A stretch of 21,417 nucleotides of DNA from an uncultured Desulfobacterales bacterium (lineage in GTDB: Bacteria > Desulfobacterota > Desulfobacteria > Desulfobacterales > G020354645). The translations under genes were made by a program, and so were the position numbers. Positions 1-6,918 of the stretch are shown in pieces; the first letter of the stretch is position 1, and each line of letters begins with the position of its first letter. The stretch spans positions 1 through 21,417 of the forward strand of contig CAMYNZ010000055.1 in NCBI GenBank assembly GCA_947259865.1, written 5' to 3'. Below the pieces are notes generated by a model. It saw only the letters and a program-made list of their open reading frames with translations, had not been told where the DNA came from and searched no databases.

Positions 1-389
1 GCGGCCAGCCAGCCGCCGTCGGCATCGTGGAACCGCCGCTGGATCTCGTGCTCCCCTGCGGTGTTCATCCACCCTGGCTGCAGCAGGTTGACTCGGATCC
101 GGTGACGCATCAGGGCGAAGGCGGCGTTGCGGGTGATCGCGGCCAGCGCGGCCTTCGAGGCCGAGTACGGGTAGAGGAAGTCCTGGCCGCCGTGGGCTGC
201 GACGCTGCCGATGTTGACGATCGTGCCCTCGATCGACTCTCGACGCATGATCCTGGCCGCCCCGGTGATCAACAGCGCCGGTGCCCGGGTGTTGACGGCC
301 AGCATCGCGTCCCACAGCTCGGCATCGGTGTCCCAGACCGAGCCCCGGACGGTGAGCGCCGCTCCGTTGACCAGGCAGTCGATCGCCAC
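1..389 (-). CDS. Short-chain dehydrogenase/reductase (SDR), internal fragment
   Basis: Read on the minus strand, this stretch encodes the middle of a classical NAD(P)-dependent SDR oxidoreductase. Visible in order are the structural NGAA motif, a central VNTRAPALLITGAA helix, the catalytic Ser in NIGSVAAHGG, the catalytic YSASK motif (Tyr and Lys three residues apart), and RVNLLQPGWMNT after the active site. The N-terminal Rossmann half with the TGxxxGxG cofactor loop is absent: an in-frame stop lies at 390-392, just upstream of the last recognisable residues (VAIDCLVNGAA). The C-terminus runs off the window. The DNA is far more GC-rich than anything to its right and the protein looks actinobacterial. 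The substrate cannot be told. It is either a truncated gene or, more likely, foreign DNA joined to this contig end. Confidence 0.75.
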   Translation of the reverse strand, partial: MAIDCLVNGAALTVRGSVWDTDAELWDAMLAVNTRAPALLITGAARIMRRESIEGTIVNIGSVAAHGGQDFLYPYSASKAALAAITRNAAFALMRHRIRVNLLQPGWMNTAGEHEIQRRFHDADGGWLA

Positions 390-399
390 TCAGTCTCTG
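385..399. other. Breakpoint joining two truncated genes (probable chimeric junction)
   Basis: Recognisable SDR coding on the minus strand ends at about 389, and dehydrogenase coding on the plus strand begins by about 399. Both genes are truncated here, on opposite strands, and base composition drops sharply from GC-rich to moderate. An open plus-strand frame runs through the join by chance, from about 27 to 788, because the antisense frame of the SDR lacks stops. This is best explained by a cloning or assembly chimera; a real deletion or insertion is the alternative. Confidence 0.6.
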
Positions 400-788
400 C
401 TGTTGATCCCAACCTTATACACACACAGGATGTTGACGTGTTCGCCCCCTGCGCACTCGGCGCGGTGTTGAACGATACTACCATCCCGGAACTGAAGGCA
501 CGTGCCGTGTGTGGTTTGGCTAACAATCAGCTCGAGCGGCCCGATCACGGCAAACAACTGTTCGACCGTAACATCCTTTATGTACCAGACTTCGTTGTGA
601 ATGCAGGTGGCATGATGGGGGCATCAACGGTTATCTTCTCTAAGCCCGATCGAGAAAAAGCACTGGCTAACATCGAAAAAATTTTCACCACGGTAATCAA
701 GATCTTGGAACGATCTCGTGATGAGGGTAAGCCATCATCGGCTATTGCCGAAGAAATGGCCATAGCCAGGATACGCAACAGCGTATAA
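390..788 (+). CDS. Leu/Glu/Phe/Val-type amino acid dehydrogenase, C-terminal fragment
   Basis: This is the C-terminal part of an NAD-dependent branched-chain amino acid (leucine-type) dehydrogenase, which oxidatively deaminates an amino acid to the 2-oxo acid. Family motifs are clear: DVDVFAPCALGAVLND, GLANNQL followed by HG, and ILYVPDFVVNAGGMMGA, then an amphipathic C-terminal helix ending in RIRNSV and a TAA stop. The N-terminal substrate-binding domain with the catalytic Lys and the start of the Rossmann fold are missing, cut off at the junction near 390. The open frame continues further left but there encodes antisense of an SDR, not this protein. Composition is intermediate, so it may belong to either side of a chimera or to a third source. 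Natural termination at 788 looks intact. Confidence 0.7.
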   Translation, partial: SVSAVDPNLIHTQDVDVFAPCALGAVLNDTTIPELKARAVCGLANNQLERPDHGKQLFDRNILYVPDFVVNAGGMMGASTVIFSKPDREKALANIEKIFTTVIKILERSRDEGKPSSAIAEEMAIARIRNSV

Positions 789-1039
789 TTGACATGGCTC
801 GTGGCTCAATAATTGTCGCATTATCAACATACCGCTAATTCCTGCAATTCTGATGGTATTATGCAATTTTAACAGTGCCTGAAATGTCCACTCTTCTTGC
901 CAAAGCATACATATTTCATTGCCAATATGAAAATGTAATATTCAACTGGTAAATCTAGCTTCGAAAAAAATAAAGCGAACACTATATTCTCCATTAAAAT
1001 AAAAATCAATCTCTTGCGATTCAAATCGGTTGGTTTTTC
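789..1039. other. AT-rich intergenic stretch, no gene seen
   Basis: These 251 bases lie between a plus-strand gene end and a minus-strand gene end, so transcription converges here. The sequence is clearly AT-richer than its surroundings. I see no ORF of interest, no convincing GC-rich stem followed by a T-run, and no repeat. A second composition boundary near 790-1020 could be another join, but nothing in the bases proves it. Confidence 0.5.
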
Positions 1040-1375
1040 TCAATTTGTATCCCCTACGATAAATGGTGTAGATCGAACGCCGATACTGTTCTTTTTTACC
1101 CAGATTCTTGCCATCAGAACCGTTTCTCCCTCTGCATTTACGAGGTTTGGTTGTTCTTCTAGATATGAAATGTCGGCCGTGTGGAATTCGTAATAATATG
1201 TATTGGTACTGTAAGGATCGGTCATCAGAAGAACCCTTTCAGGGTCAAAAGGATGTTTGCGGGGCGAACCGGTGAATGCAACATGGGACTTTAGCAATTC
1301 GTTAAAATTCTTAGGGCGTTTGTATGCTTGTATTTCGAATTTTTCTGCTGTTTGTGGAAATTGAGATATGGGCAT
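1040..1375 (-). CDS. Conserved small protein of unknown function (111 aa)
   Basis: The start ATG at 1375 is well supported by a strong Shine-Dalgarno (AGGAGG) about eight bases upstream. The 111-residue product is soluble, with no signal peptide or membrane helix. Its core holds HVAFTGSPRKHPFDPE, LLMTDPYSTNTYYYEF, DISYLEEQPNLVN and ARIWVKKNSIGVR, a mixed-charge beta-rich pattern. I recognise the style as a small protein common in sulfate-reducing Desulfobacterota; my recollection is that some are labelled inorganic pyrophosphatase Ppa in databases, but nothing here resembles the catalytic Asp/Lys signature of either pyrophosphatase family, so I do not adopt that function. It is the last of three genes on this strand, 66 bases after the thioesterase gene, and is probably co-transcribed with it. 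Confidence 0.8.
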   Translation of the reverse strand: MPISQFPQTAEKFEIQAYKRPKNFNELLKSHVAFTGSPRKHPFDPERVLLMTDPYSTNTYYYEFHTADISYLEEQPNLVNAEGETVLMARIWVKKNSIGVRSTPFIVGDTN

Positions 1376-1441
1376 TTTTCAACCTCCTGCAAAAACCCGG
1401 TTTGATCAGCAGTTTTATTCCGGGCAACTATGCTTTGGTAT

Positions 1442-1939
1442 TTACGTGTACATAACGGGTTCTAAATCTTTCAACGCTGTTTCATCCACTACACCAAGCC
1501 GCATAGCTATTTTTGGTTTCAGCAATGCGAAGTTTCCGGTTGACCGGGTGCAAACATCACCTTTGCTGTTATATATGAAACCTTCCATTATGGCTTCTTT
1601 TTCGGATTTGAACTCCAGCACTTTTCCTTCGGCCTTTAGTTCTTCTTGTATCTGAACCTGTTTAATAAATTCTATGGTTATCGTTCGGGTAACGATTACT
1701 TTTTTGAGCAGATATAAAGCCGACCAACTCATGATCTCATCCAGGATGGTGGTAACAACGCCACCGTGAACCATTTTACTCCAGCCGCACAGATGCTCCG
1801 GAACCGTCAACCAGGAAACCACCGATTCCGTATTACCATAAAACTGCATATGAAGACCTGATGGATTAACGCTGCTGCAACCAAAACACATCTGGTTGCG
1901 TATTGCGGGCAATTTTTTCAAACCGGATGAATCATTCAT
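1442..1939 (-). CDS. PaaI-like hotdog-fold thioesterase
   Basis: This 165-residue protein is a predicted acyl-CoA (or aryl-CoA) thioesterase of the hotdog superfamily, acting in the cytoplasm. The N-terminus has CFGCSSVNPSGLHMQFYG (residues 18-35), a small Cys-pair motif usual in this subgroup. The hotdog helix reads MVHGGVVTTILDEIM (56-70) with the HGG turn and the acidic pair Asp67/Glu68 that would serve catalysis, followed by the strands TRTITIEFIKQVQ and AEGKVLEF. About 30 residues after the fold form a C-terminal tail. The start ATG at 1939 lies seven bases beyond the stop of the UbiG-like gene, with AAAGG upstream as a modest ribosome site, so the two are likely co-transcribed. The substrate is unknown. 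Length fits the family. Confidence 0.85.
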   Translation of the reverse strand: MNDSSGLKKLPAIRNQMCFGCSSVNPSGLHMQFYGNTESVVSWLTVPEHLCGWSKMVHGGVVTTILDEIMSWSALYLLKKVIVTRTITIEFIKQVQIQEELKAEGKVLEFKSEKEAIMEGFIYNSKGDVCTRSTGNFALLKPKIAMRLGVVDETALKDLEPVMYT

Positions 1940-1946
1940 AATAAAA

Positions 1947-2654
1947 TCATACCTTTTTAAAATGCATTAAATAATTTACGTGTACATTTCCCCCCAGTCG
2001 GCATCTGCGCATGATCGGGTTGTAGTGCAACCCCGTCAAGTCCTGCAATGCTAATCCTGCTTTTTGGGCCCAAATTTTCAACTCGGACGGTTTAATGAAT
2101 TTACGGTATTGATGGGTTCCTTTGTGGACAATACCCAGAATATATTCTGCGGCTATGATTGCCAACAGTAAAGATTTCAAGTTTCGGTTAATCGTAGCAA
2201 AGAATATATCGCCTGATGGCTTGGCCAACGCTTTGCAGGCCCGGACGATGCTTGACGGCCGGGGTACATGTTCCAGCAACTCCAGGCAAGTCACAATATC
2301 GAAACTTTCCGGTGCTGCGGCTGCCAGTGCTTCAGCGGTTGTGCGCTGATATTCTATATTGAGGCCACTTATTTTCATGTGGTGCTGTGCCACAGCCAGC
2401 GGTTTTCCCCCCATGTCAATACCGGTCACCTTAGCGCCCAGAGCTGCCATCGCCTCGGACAGAATTCCGCCACCGCAACCGACATCCAGAACTTTTTTGC
2501 CGGTCAACCCGGCCTGCTTATCGATATACGCCAGTCGCCAGGGGTTGATGTCATGCAGCCCCTTAAAACCGCCCTTTTTGTCCCACCAATGAGCAGCCAG
2601 CGCATCAAACTTGGAAATTTCATCATAGTCTATGTTGGGATTCTCTTGGGCCAT
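1947..2654 (-). CDS. ubiG: UbiG-like class I SAM-dependent O-methyltransferase
   Basis: This predicted S-adenosylmethionine methyltransferase has the UbiG family layout. Characteristic NIDYDEISKFDALAAHWWD (residues 7-25) and GLHDINPWRLAYI open the protein, motif I is VLDVGCGGG (55-63), the acidic ribose-binding Asp80 follows in VTGID, and CLELLEHVP is the motif after strand four. The C-terminus ends in NPIMRRCRLGGNVHVNYL, also UbiG-like. In ubiquinone makers UbiG does both O-methylations of the ring; in an anaerobic deltaproteobacterium the substrate may be another polyprenyl or small aromatic compound, so the symbol marks family, not proven reaction. I chose ATG 2654 because family members begin about ten residues before the NID motif. 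A GTG at 2732 would add 26 residues with no family support. Neither start has a clear Shine-Dalgarno. Confidence 0.8.
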   Translation of the reverse strand: MAQENPNIDYDEISKFDALAAHWWDKKGGFKGLHDINPWRLAYIDKQAGLTGKKVLDVGCGGGILSEAMAALGAKVTGIDMGGKPLAVAQHHMKISGLNIEYQRTTAEALAAAAPESFDIVTCLELLEHVPRPSSIVRACKALAKPSGDIFFATINRNLKSLLLAIIAAEYILGIVHKGTHQYRKFIKPSELKIWAQKAGLALQDLTGLHYNPIMRRCRLGGNVHVNYLMHFKKV

Positions 2655-2802
2655 ATTGATTTTGAATTTGGTTTTATCAATCCCAATTGCCTGTTCGAGC
2701 GAAAATTGCCCCGGCCCCTGAACGGATGCCACCGAATGGTGATAGCACAGTTCGATACTATATACAAAGGCCAGGCCTGTTATGCAATGGTCGTTGACTT
2801 CA

Positions 2803-2842
2803 ATTATCGTGTTGAAATAATATGATTATTGATCTAAATCAA
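2803..2842 (-). promoter_or_regulatory. Predicted FNR-type class II promoter for the ubiG-thioesterase operon
   Basis: On the minus strand a near-consensus -10 box GATAAT (2803-2808) lies 30 bases, centre to centre, from the perfect FNR-type palindrome at 2829-2842. Class II FNR/CRP promoters have about 32 bases between site centre and -10 centre, with the regulator replacing the -35 box, so the geometry is close. Transcription would start near 2796 and run into the methyltransferase gene. A second A/T hexamer, TATTAT (2817-2822), is too near the site to fit the same model. Confidence 0.4.
2829..2842. promoter_or_regulatory. Perfect FNR-family binding site TTGAT-N4-ATCAA
   Basis: The sequence TTGATCTAAATCAA matches the FNR consensus TTGAT-N4-ATCAA at every specified base. 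It lies in the divergent region between the minus-strand ubiG operon and the plus-strand CBS-domain gene, about 170-175 bases from each start codon. An FNR-family oxygen- or redox-sensing regulator is the obvious binder; the regulator gene is not in this window. To the right an A/T-rich hexamer (2866-2871, TATTTT) lies 33 bases from the site centre, so control in both directions is possible. Confidence 0.5.
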
Positions 2843-3014
2843 TGTATTAAGATTTATGTTACGAATATTTTAATTAAAATTAAATTGCGGTCCATTCCGG
2901 GAAGCTTACTTTAGGGTTAATCGCGGGATGGTTGAAAAAGTATTATTCAAAACCCTGTCAGCATAGGTCTGATTGTTTTGGTTTTGTAAGGCTTTGCGGT
3001 TGAAGGAGGCTAAA

Positions 3015-3485
3015 ATGAAAACGGCGGAAGATATTGTAATAGAAAAAAATAAGGAAATTGTTTCGATTCCATTTGATCAAACGATTAAACAGGCGGCCCG
3101 CATAATGGTCGAAAACAAAATCGGTGCGATTTTAGTCACAAAAAACGATAAATATGTCGGAATTTGGTCGGAAAAAGACCTTCTGCACCACATCAGCGAT
3201 CCGGGATTTGATCCCAAAATTGCCAGAATCGGCGATTATATGAGTTCACCGGTGCGCAGCGTACCTCATGACGCTGCTATTTACAAACTCCAAGAGATGT
3301 TTCTGGGCTTGTTTGTGCGCCATTTGCTCGTCGAGAAAGAAGGCATCTATATTGGGCTTATATCCATCGGTGATGTTACCCGGGCCAGTCTGCTTGAAAA
3401 TGAACAAAGGTTTAAAGAGCTCAATTCTTTTGTCAGCTGGGAATATTATGAGAATTGGAAATGGGGCCGGAAAAAAAAGAAATAA
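3015..3485 (+). CDS. Two-CBS-domain protein
   Basis: This 156-residue cytoplasmic protein consists of a tandem pair of CBS domains (about residues 8-62 and 75-130), the Bateman module that usually binds adenine nucleotides or SAM and signals energy state. Typical CBS endings are visible: YVGIWSEKDLL near 47-57 and YIGLISIGDVTRA near 112-124. The C-terminal 25 residues form a charged, aromatic helix ending in WGRKKKK. The start ATG 3015 is chosen because AAGGAGG lies six to twelve bases upstream; an in-frame ATG at 2973 has no such signal. There is no fused output domain, so it must act on a partner. It stands 207 bases upstream of nuoA on the same strand; co-regulation with complex I is possible but not shown. 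Confidence 0.88.
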   Translation: MKTAEDIVIEKNKEIVSIPFDQTIKQAARIMVENKIGAILVTKNDKYVGIWSEKDLLHHISDPGFDPKIARIGDYMSSPVRSVPHDAAIYKLQEMFLGLFVRHLLVEKEGIYIGLISIGDVTRASLLENEQRFKELNSFVSWEYYENWKWGRKKKK

Positions 3486-3558
3486 ACTGCCGCACCTGGC
3501 GGTCGGCTGGTAATTTTACCTTTACAACTAAATTTTGTTACCTTATATTGCCTGTGAC

Positions 3559-3576
3559 TGATAAGGGGTCTTATCA
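3559..3576. promoter_or_regulatory. Perfect 18-bp palindrome upstream of nuoA (operator candidate)
   Basis: TGATAAGGGGTCTTATCA is a 7-bp perfect inverted repeat around a 4-base centre. It lies 116 bases before the nuoA start and 74 bases after the CBS-gene stop, within the 207-base leader 3486-3692. It has no following T-run and a short A/T-rich stem, so it does not look like an intrinsic terminator; a dimeric repressor or activator site for the nuo operon is more plausible. The rest of the leader has a TATAGT -10-like hexamer (3630-3635) without a recognisable -35, and an AGGA ribosome site before nuoA. Confidence 0.4.
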
Positions 3577-3692
3577 ACCTGGCGATATCAGTTTCTTCAG
3601 CAAAAACAAAGTCTCATCAACCCAGCTTTTATAGTTTCTCCAACAAAAAGCAACTATTTATCGATTAAATTAGAAAGAGTTAGGATTATACG

Positions 3693-4058
3693 ATGCTCAT
3701 TTCCTATCTGCCTGTTCTTGTTATGGTGGGATTTGTTTCTTTACTGGCGCTTGCCGTGCTTTTTATAAGTTCACTGCTGCGACCCAAAAATCCCTATCGG
3801 GAGAAGCTGAAACCGTGGGAATGTGGTTTCGAACCGATCGGTGAAGCCAGCAGAGGCTATGTCCGAATTCATTTTTTTATTATTGCTATTCTGTTTATTA
3901 TCTTTGACGTCGAGACCCTCTTTCTCTTTCCGTGGGCCGTAATACTGACGGATACGAGCATCGCCGTGTTTGTATTTGTTGAGATGGTTATTTTCATAGC
4001 CATTCTAGCGATAGGGCTTATCTATGCCTGGGTCAAGGGGGCCCTGGAATGGATGTAA
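3693..4058 (+). CDS. nuoA: NADH-quinone oxidoreductase subunit A
   Basis: NuoA is a small membrane subunit that helps form the quinone-entry region of complex I next to NuoH, J and K. The 121-residue product has three predicted membrane helices (about 5-29, 59-83, 90-114) and the conserved first-loop signature NPYREKLKPWECGFEP (33-48). The second helix carries the conserved acidic residues of FDVETLFLFPWA (Asp72, Glu74). Length fits the family. An AGGA lies eleven to fourteen bases before the ATG. It is the first gene of the operon; 77 bases separate it from nuoB, and I see nothing else in that gap. Confidence 0.96.
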   Translation: MLISYLPVLVMVGFVSLLALAVLFISSLLRPKNPYREKLKPWECGFEPIGEASRGYVRIHFFIIAILFIIFDVETLFLFPWAVILTDTSIAVFVFVEMVIFIAILAIGLIYAWVKGALEWM

Positions 4059-4135
4059 TATTAAACAAAAAGCTGTCCAGCAAGAAATGCACAAATCGAA
4101 TAGAACATAAACGATAACCGAGTTGAAGGTCCGAT

Positions 4136-4702
4136 ATGACTACCCATGAAAATTTCCTTGAAGATGCTGTCCTCTTTACGCAGCTCGAACATATTTCGGA
4201 TGTACTGCGCGATAATCCGTTAATAAATAAGATCAAAAAAAACCAGGCAGTGAAGGGACTGTTTAATTGGGGCCGGGCATCATCCCTTTGGCCGATGTCG
4301 TTTGGCCTTGCCTGCTGCGCGCTTGAAATGATTGCATCGGCCTGTTCCCGGTATGATACCGACCGAATGGGAATTGTCTACAGGCCTTCGCCGCGTCAGT
4401 CGGATGTGATGATCGTGGCGGGAACAATGACCAAGAAGATGGCACCCCTGGTAAAAAGACTTTATGACCAGATGTCTGAACCGAGATGGGTCATCGCCCA
4501 TGGAGGTTGTGCTTCCTGTGGCGGGCCCTACAACACCTATGCCGTGGTCCAGGGCACCCATCTTGTGGTTCCGGTTGACATTTATATTCCGGGATGCCCC
4601 CCCAGACCGGAAGCGCTGCTTTTCGGTTTTCTGGAACTAATGGAAAAAATAAAAAAGGAAAACCCTTTTATATTAAAAGATAAAAAGATTGGGATGGCAT
4701 AA
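4136..4702 (+). CDS. nuoB: NADH-quinone oxidoreductase subunit B
   Basis: NuoB carries the terminal [4Fe-4S] cluster N2 that hands electrons to quinone. All four expected ligands are present: the adjacent pair Cys60-Cys61 in [11 protein letters not shown], Cys125 in [10 protein letters not shown] and Cys154 in [11 protein letters not shown]. Length (188 residues) is normal; a charged N-terminal 40 residues precede the fold. The ATG at 4136 has GAAGG about nine bases upstream. The stop codon is directly followed by the nuoC start with no gap, indicating tight co-translation. Peripheral arm, cytoplasmic side, at the interface with NuoD and NuoH. Confidence 0.97.
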   Translation: MTTHENFLEDAVLFTQLEHISDVLRDNPLINKIKKNQAVKGLFNWGRASSLWPMSFGLACCALEMIASACSRYDTDRMGIVYRPSPRQSDVMIVAGTMTKKMAPLVKRLYDQMSEPRWVIAHGGCASCGGPYNTYAVVQGTHLVVPVDIYIPGCPPRPEALLFGFLELMEKIKKENPFILKDKKIGMA

Positions 4703-5215
4703 ATGACGGAAGACCCCAAGGTCATATTGCTGAAAGAAAAGCTTGCCAGAAAGTTCAAAGATGGTGTGATCGACACCATAGTGTCTCGTGGCGAGGTGAC
4801 GCATCTGGTAAAAAAAGAGGCGCTGCTGGACATTTGTGAATTCTTGAAAACAGACACCGATCTCAAAATGAACTACCTGGTCGATGTGCTCGGTGTAGAT
4901 TATGCTCCCGCCGTACCGCGGTTTGAGGTCGTTTATCATCTTTACTCCATTCCAAAGCGGCACCGGCTGCGATTAAAGGTAAAGCTTGATGAAGGCGAGC
5001 CGGTTCCATCGGTTATCGACATCTGGCCGGCTGCGGATTGGCCCGAGCGCGAAACGTACGATATGTATGGCCTCATCTTTGAGGGACATCCTAATTTAAA
5101 AAGAATATACATGGCCTCCGATTGGGAAGGATTTCCGTTGAGAAAAGATTATCCGCTTCGGGGCTATAAGGATGAGTACAATCCCTTTGGCGAAGAGAAG
5201 GAAGAAGATTTGTGA
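4703..5215 (+). CDS. nuoC: NADH-quinone oxidoreductase subunit C
   Basis: NuoC (30-kDa-type subunit) is a structural part of the hydrophilic connecting arm and holds no cofactor. The 170-residue protein shows the family core: FEVVYHLYSI, then the signature RETYDMYGLIFEGHPNLKRI (near residues 116-135), and GFPLRKDYPLRG close to the end. It is a separate gene, unlike the nuoCD fusion of enterobacteria. Its ATG abuts the nuoB stop, and its end overlaps the nuoD GTG start by four bases (GTGA). Confidence 0.96.
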   Translation: MTEDPKVILLKEKLARKFKDGVIDTIVSRGEVTHLVKKEALLDICEFLKTDTDLKMNYLVDVLGVDYAPAVPRFEVVYHLYSIPKRHRLRLKVKLDEGEPVPSVIDIWPAADWPERETYDMYGLIFEGHPNLKRIYMASDWEGFPLRKDYPLRGYKDEYNPFGEEKEEDL

Positions 5216-6405
5216 CAGCAAAACCCAAAGATATGATCGCCACCAAAAAAATAACCTTGCACCTGGGACCGCAACATCCCTCGGCTCACGGTTTGCTGCA
5301 TCTTGTCATCGAAATTCAGGGGGAAGAAGTTATCAATGTTGAGCCGGATATCGGTTATCTGCACCGGGGCACCGAAAAGCTGGCCGAGAACCTGCTTTAT
5401 CACCAATTTGTACCTTATATGGACAGACTTGATTATTTGTGCGCCATGAGCAACAACCTGGCCTATGTAATGGCGGTAGAGAAGCTTCTTGATATAGAGT
5501 CGCCCGAGAAAGTTACATACATCCGGGTGGTTGCCGCTGAGCTGTCCAGGATCGCGGGGCATCTTCTGTGTGTGGGCGCCTGGGGTATGGATCTGGGTGC
5601 CATGTCCATCCTTCTGTATGCCATGCGAGAAAGAGAAATAATCCTGGATATCTTTGAAATGATGTGCGGCGCCAGATTGACCCTGAGCTACATGCGCGTC
5701 GGTGGGGTGAGATATGATTTCACCGATGATTGTAAAGAAGCCTGTCTTAATCTTGTTAGAATAATGCCGCCAAGGATTGACGAATACGAAAAAATTCTCA
5801 CCGGAAACAGGATCTGGCTGAAAAGGAATAAAGATGTCGGGATCATTTCTCCCGAAGACGCCATCGAGATTGGTTTAAGTGGTCCAGTTCTCAGGGCCAG
5901 CGGCGTGAAGTGGGATATCCGCAAGCATGAACCCTATCTGGTTTATGATCGCCTGGACTTTCATGTTCCCACAGGCGCTGCCGGTGATTGCTTCGACCGC
6001 TATATGGTTAGGATCGAAGAGATGCGGCAATCTCTCAGGATTATCGAACAGGCCGTTAACCAGATGCCTGAAGGGCCATTTCACATTGATGACCCCCAGA
6101 TTGTTCCGGTAGCGCACGAATATACCTATGATAACATGGAAAATTTGATTCACCATTTTAAATACGTTTCCCACGGGTTTAAAGTTCCGGCCGGCGAAGC
6201 CTATGCGTCGATTGAAGCACCCAAGGGTGAACTGGGCGTTTATATCGTCAGCGACGGCAGCGAAAAGCCCTATAGACTTAAGATCAGGGCACCAACGTTT
6301 ATGAATCTTCAATCGGTTAACCGTATGGCCCAGGGTCAATATCTGGCCGATGTCGTTGCAATACTATCGAGCCTTGACCCGGTGTTTGGTGAATGTGACA
6401 AGTAA
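5212..6405 (+). CDS. nuoD: NADH-quinone oxidoreductase subunit D
   Basis: NuoD (49-kDa-type subunit) forms, with NuoB and NuoH, the quinone-reduction pocket. The conserved quinone head-group residues are present: His26 in GPQHPSAHG and Tyr75 in DRLDY, spaced 49 residues apart as in the well-studied homologues. The end reads LDPVFGECDK, typical for the family. The chosen start is GTG 5212, inside the nuoC stop region (GTGA), because AAGGAAG lies nearby upstream; ATG 5233 would remove only seven residues. Length 397 is close to the usual size. All recognisable family blocks (HRGTEKLAE, GVRYDFTDD, GDCFDRY) are intact. Confidence 0.96.
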   Translation: MTAKPKDMIATKKITLHLGPQHPSAHGLLHLVIEIQGEEVINVEPDIGYLHRGTEKLAENLLYHQFVPYMDRLDYLCAMSNNLAYVMAVEKLLDIESPEKVTYIRVVAAELSRIAGHLLCVGAWGMDLGAMSILLYAMREREIILDIFEMMCGARLTLSYMRVGGVRYDFTDDCKEACLNLVRIMPPRIDEYEKILTGNRIWLKRNKDVGIISPEDAIEIGLSGPVLRASGVKWDIRKHEPYLVYDRLDFHVPTGAAGDCFDRYMVRIEEMRQSLRIIEQAVNQMPEGPFHIDDPQIVPVAHEYTYDNMENLIHHFKYVSHGFKVPAGEAYASIEAPKGELGVYIVSDGSEKPYRLKIRAPTFMNLQSVNRMAQGQYLADVVAILSSLDPVFGECDK

Positions 6406-6410
6406 AAAAT

Positions 6411-6881
6411 ATGATAACCCAGCAAACGATAGAGAAAATTCGTGATATAGAAAAACAGTATCCCGACAAAAAGTCGGCTGTCATGGGTGCGTTGTGGGCT
6501 GTGCAGCGTGAACGCGCGGGCACTCTATCAAAGCAGGATTTGGAAGAAATAGCCGAGCTTCTCAATATGAGCCCGGTGGAAGTTCAGGCGGCCGCTACGT
6601 TTTACAGCATGTACAATGTTGTTGAACCTGTGGGGCAATACCATATTCAGGTGTGCCACAATATTTCGTGTTCGCTTGTTGGGGCTGAAAACGTAATTGC
6701 CCACATTGAAAACGTTTTGGGCTTACAGCCGGGCCAGACCAGCGCCGACAAGAAGTTTTCTCTCACAACCGTGGAGTGTCTGGGTTCATGCGGGACCGCA
6801 CCCATGATGCAGATCAATGACGATTACTACGAAAATCTGACCGCCGAAAAAATTGACGAAATATTTAAGGGGTTTAAATAG
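6411..6881 (+). CDS. nuoE: NADH-quinone oxidoreductase subunit E
   Basis: NuoE (24-kDa-type thioredoxin-fold subunit) carries the [2Fe-2S] cluster N1a in the NADH-oxidising module. The four ligands are visible as Cys82 and Cys87 (VCHNISC) and Cys123 and Cys127 (VECLGSCGTAP). The N-terminal helical part has the usual SPVEVQAAATFYSMY block. Length 156 is typical. Only five bases separate it from nuoD; 37 bases lead to nuoF. Its presence with nuoF and nuoG shows that this is a true NADH-oxidising complex I rather than a ferredoxin- or F420-driven 11-subunit form. Confidence 0.96.
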   Translation: MITQQTIEKIRDIEKQYPDKKSAVMGALWAVQRERAGTLSKQDLEEIAELLNMSPVEVQAAATFYSMYNVVEPVGQYHIQVCHNISCSLVGAENVIAHIENVLGLQPGQTSADKKFSLTTVECLGSCGTAPMMQINDDYYENLTAEKIDEIFKGFK

Positions 6882-6918
6882 GAAATAATAACCACGATCC
6901 TCAACATCACCGCCAAAG

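Noticed and set aside
391..430. Similarity of TTATACACA to a transposase-adapter end
   Set aside because: The match is short, and these bases encode the expected DPNLIHTQDVDVF segment of the dehydrogenase, so no adapter remnant is needed to explain them.
27..788. Single 253-residue plus-strand gene
   Set aside because: Only the part after about 390 resembles a protein family. The first half is antisense of a clear SDR, so the frame spans a junction rather than one gene.
2268..2825. 185-residue plus-strand frame opposite the UbiG-like gene
   Set aside because: It lies antisense to a gene with full family motifs and its product shows no recognisable domain, so it is a shadow frame.
3486..3510. 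CCGC-acctg-GCGG as a terminator for the CBS gene
   Set aside because: The stem is only about four bases and no T-run follows.
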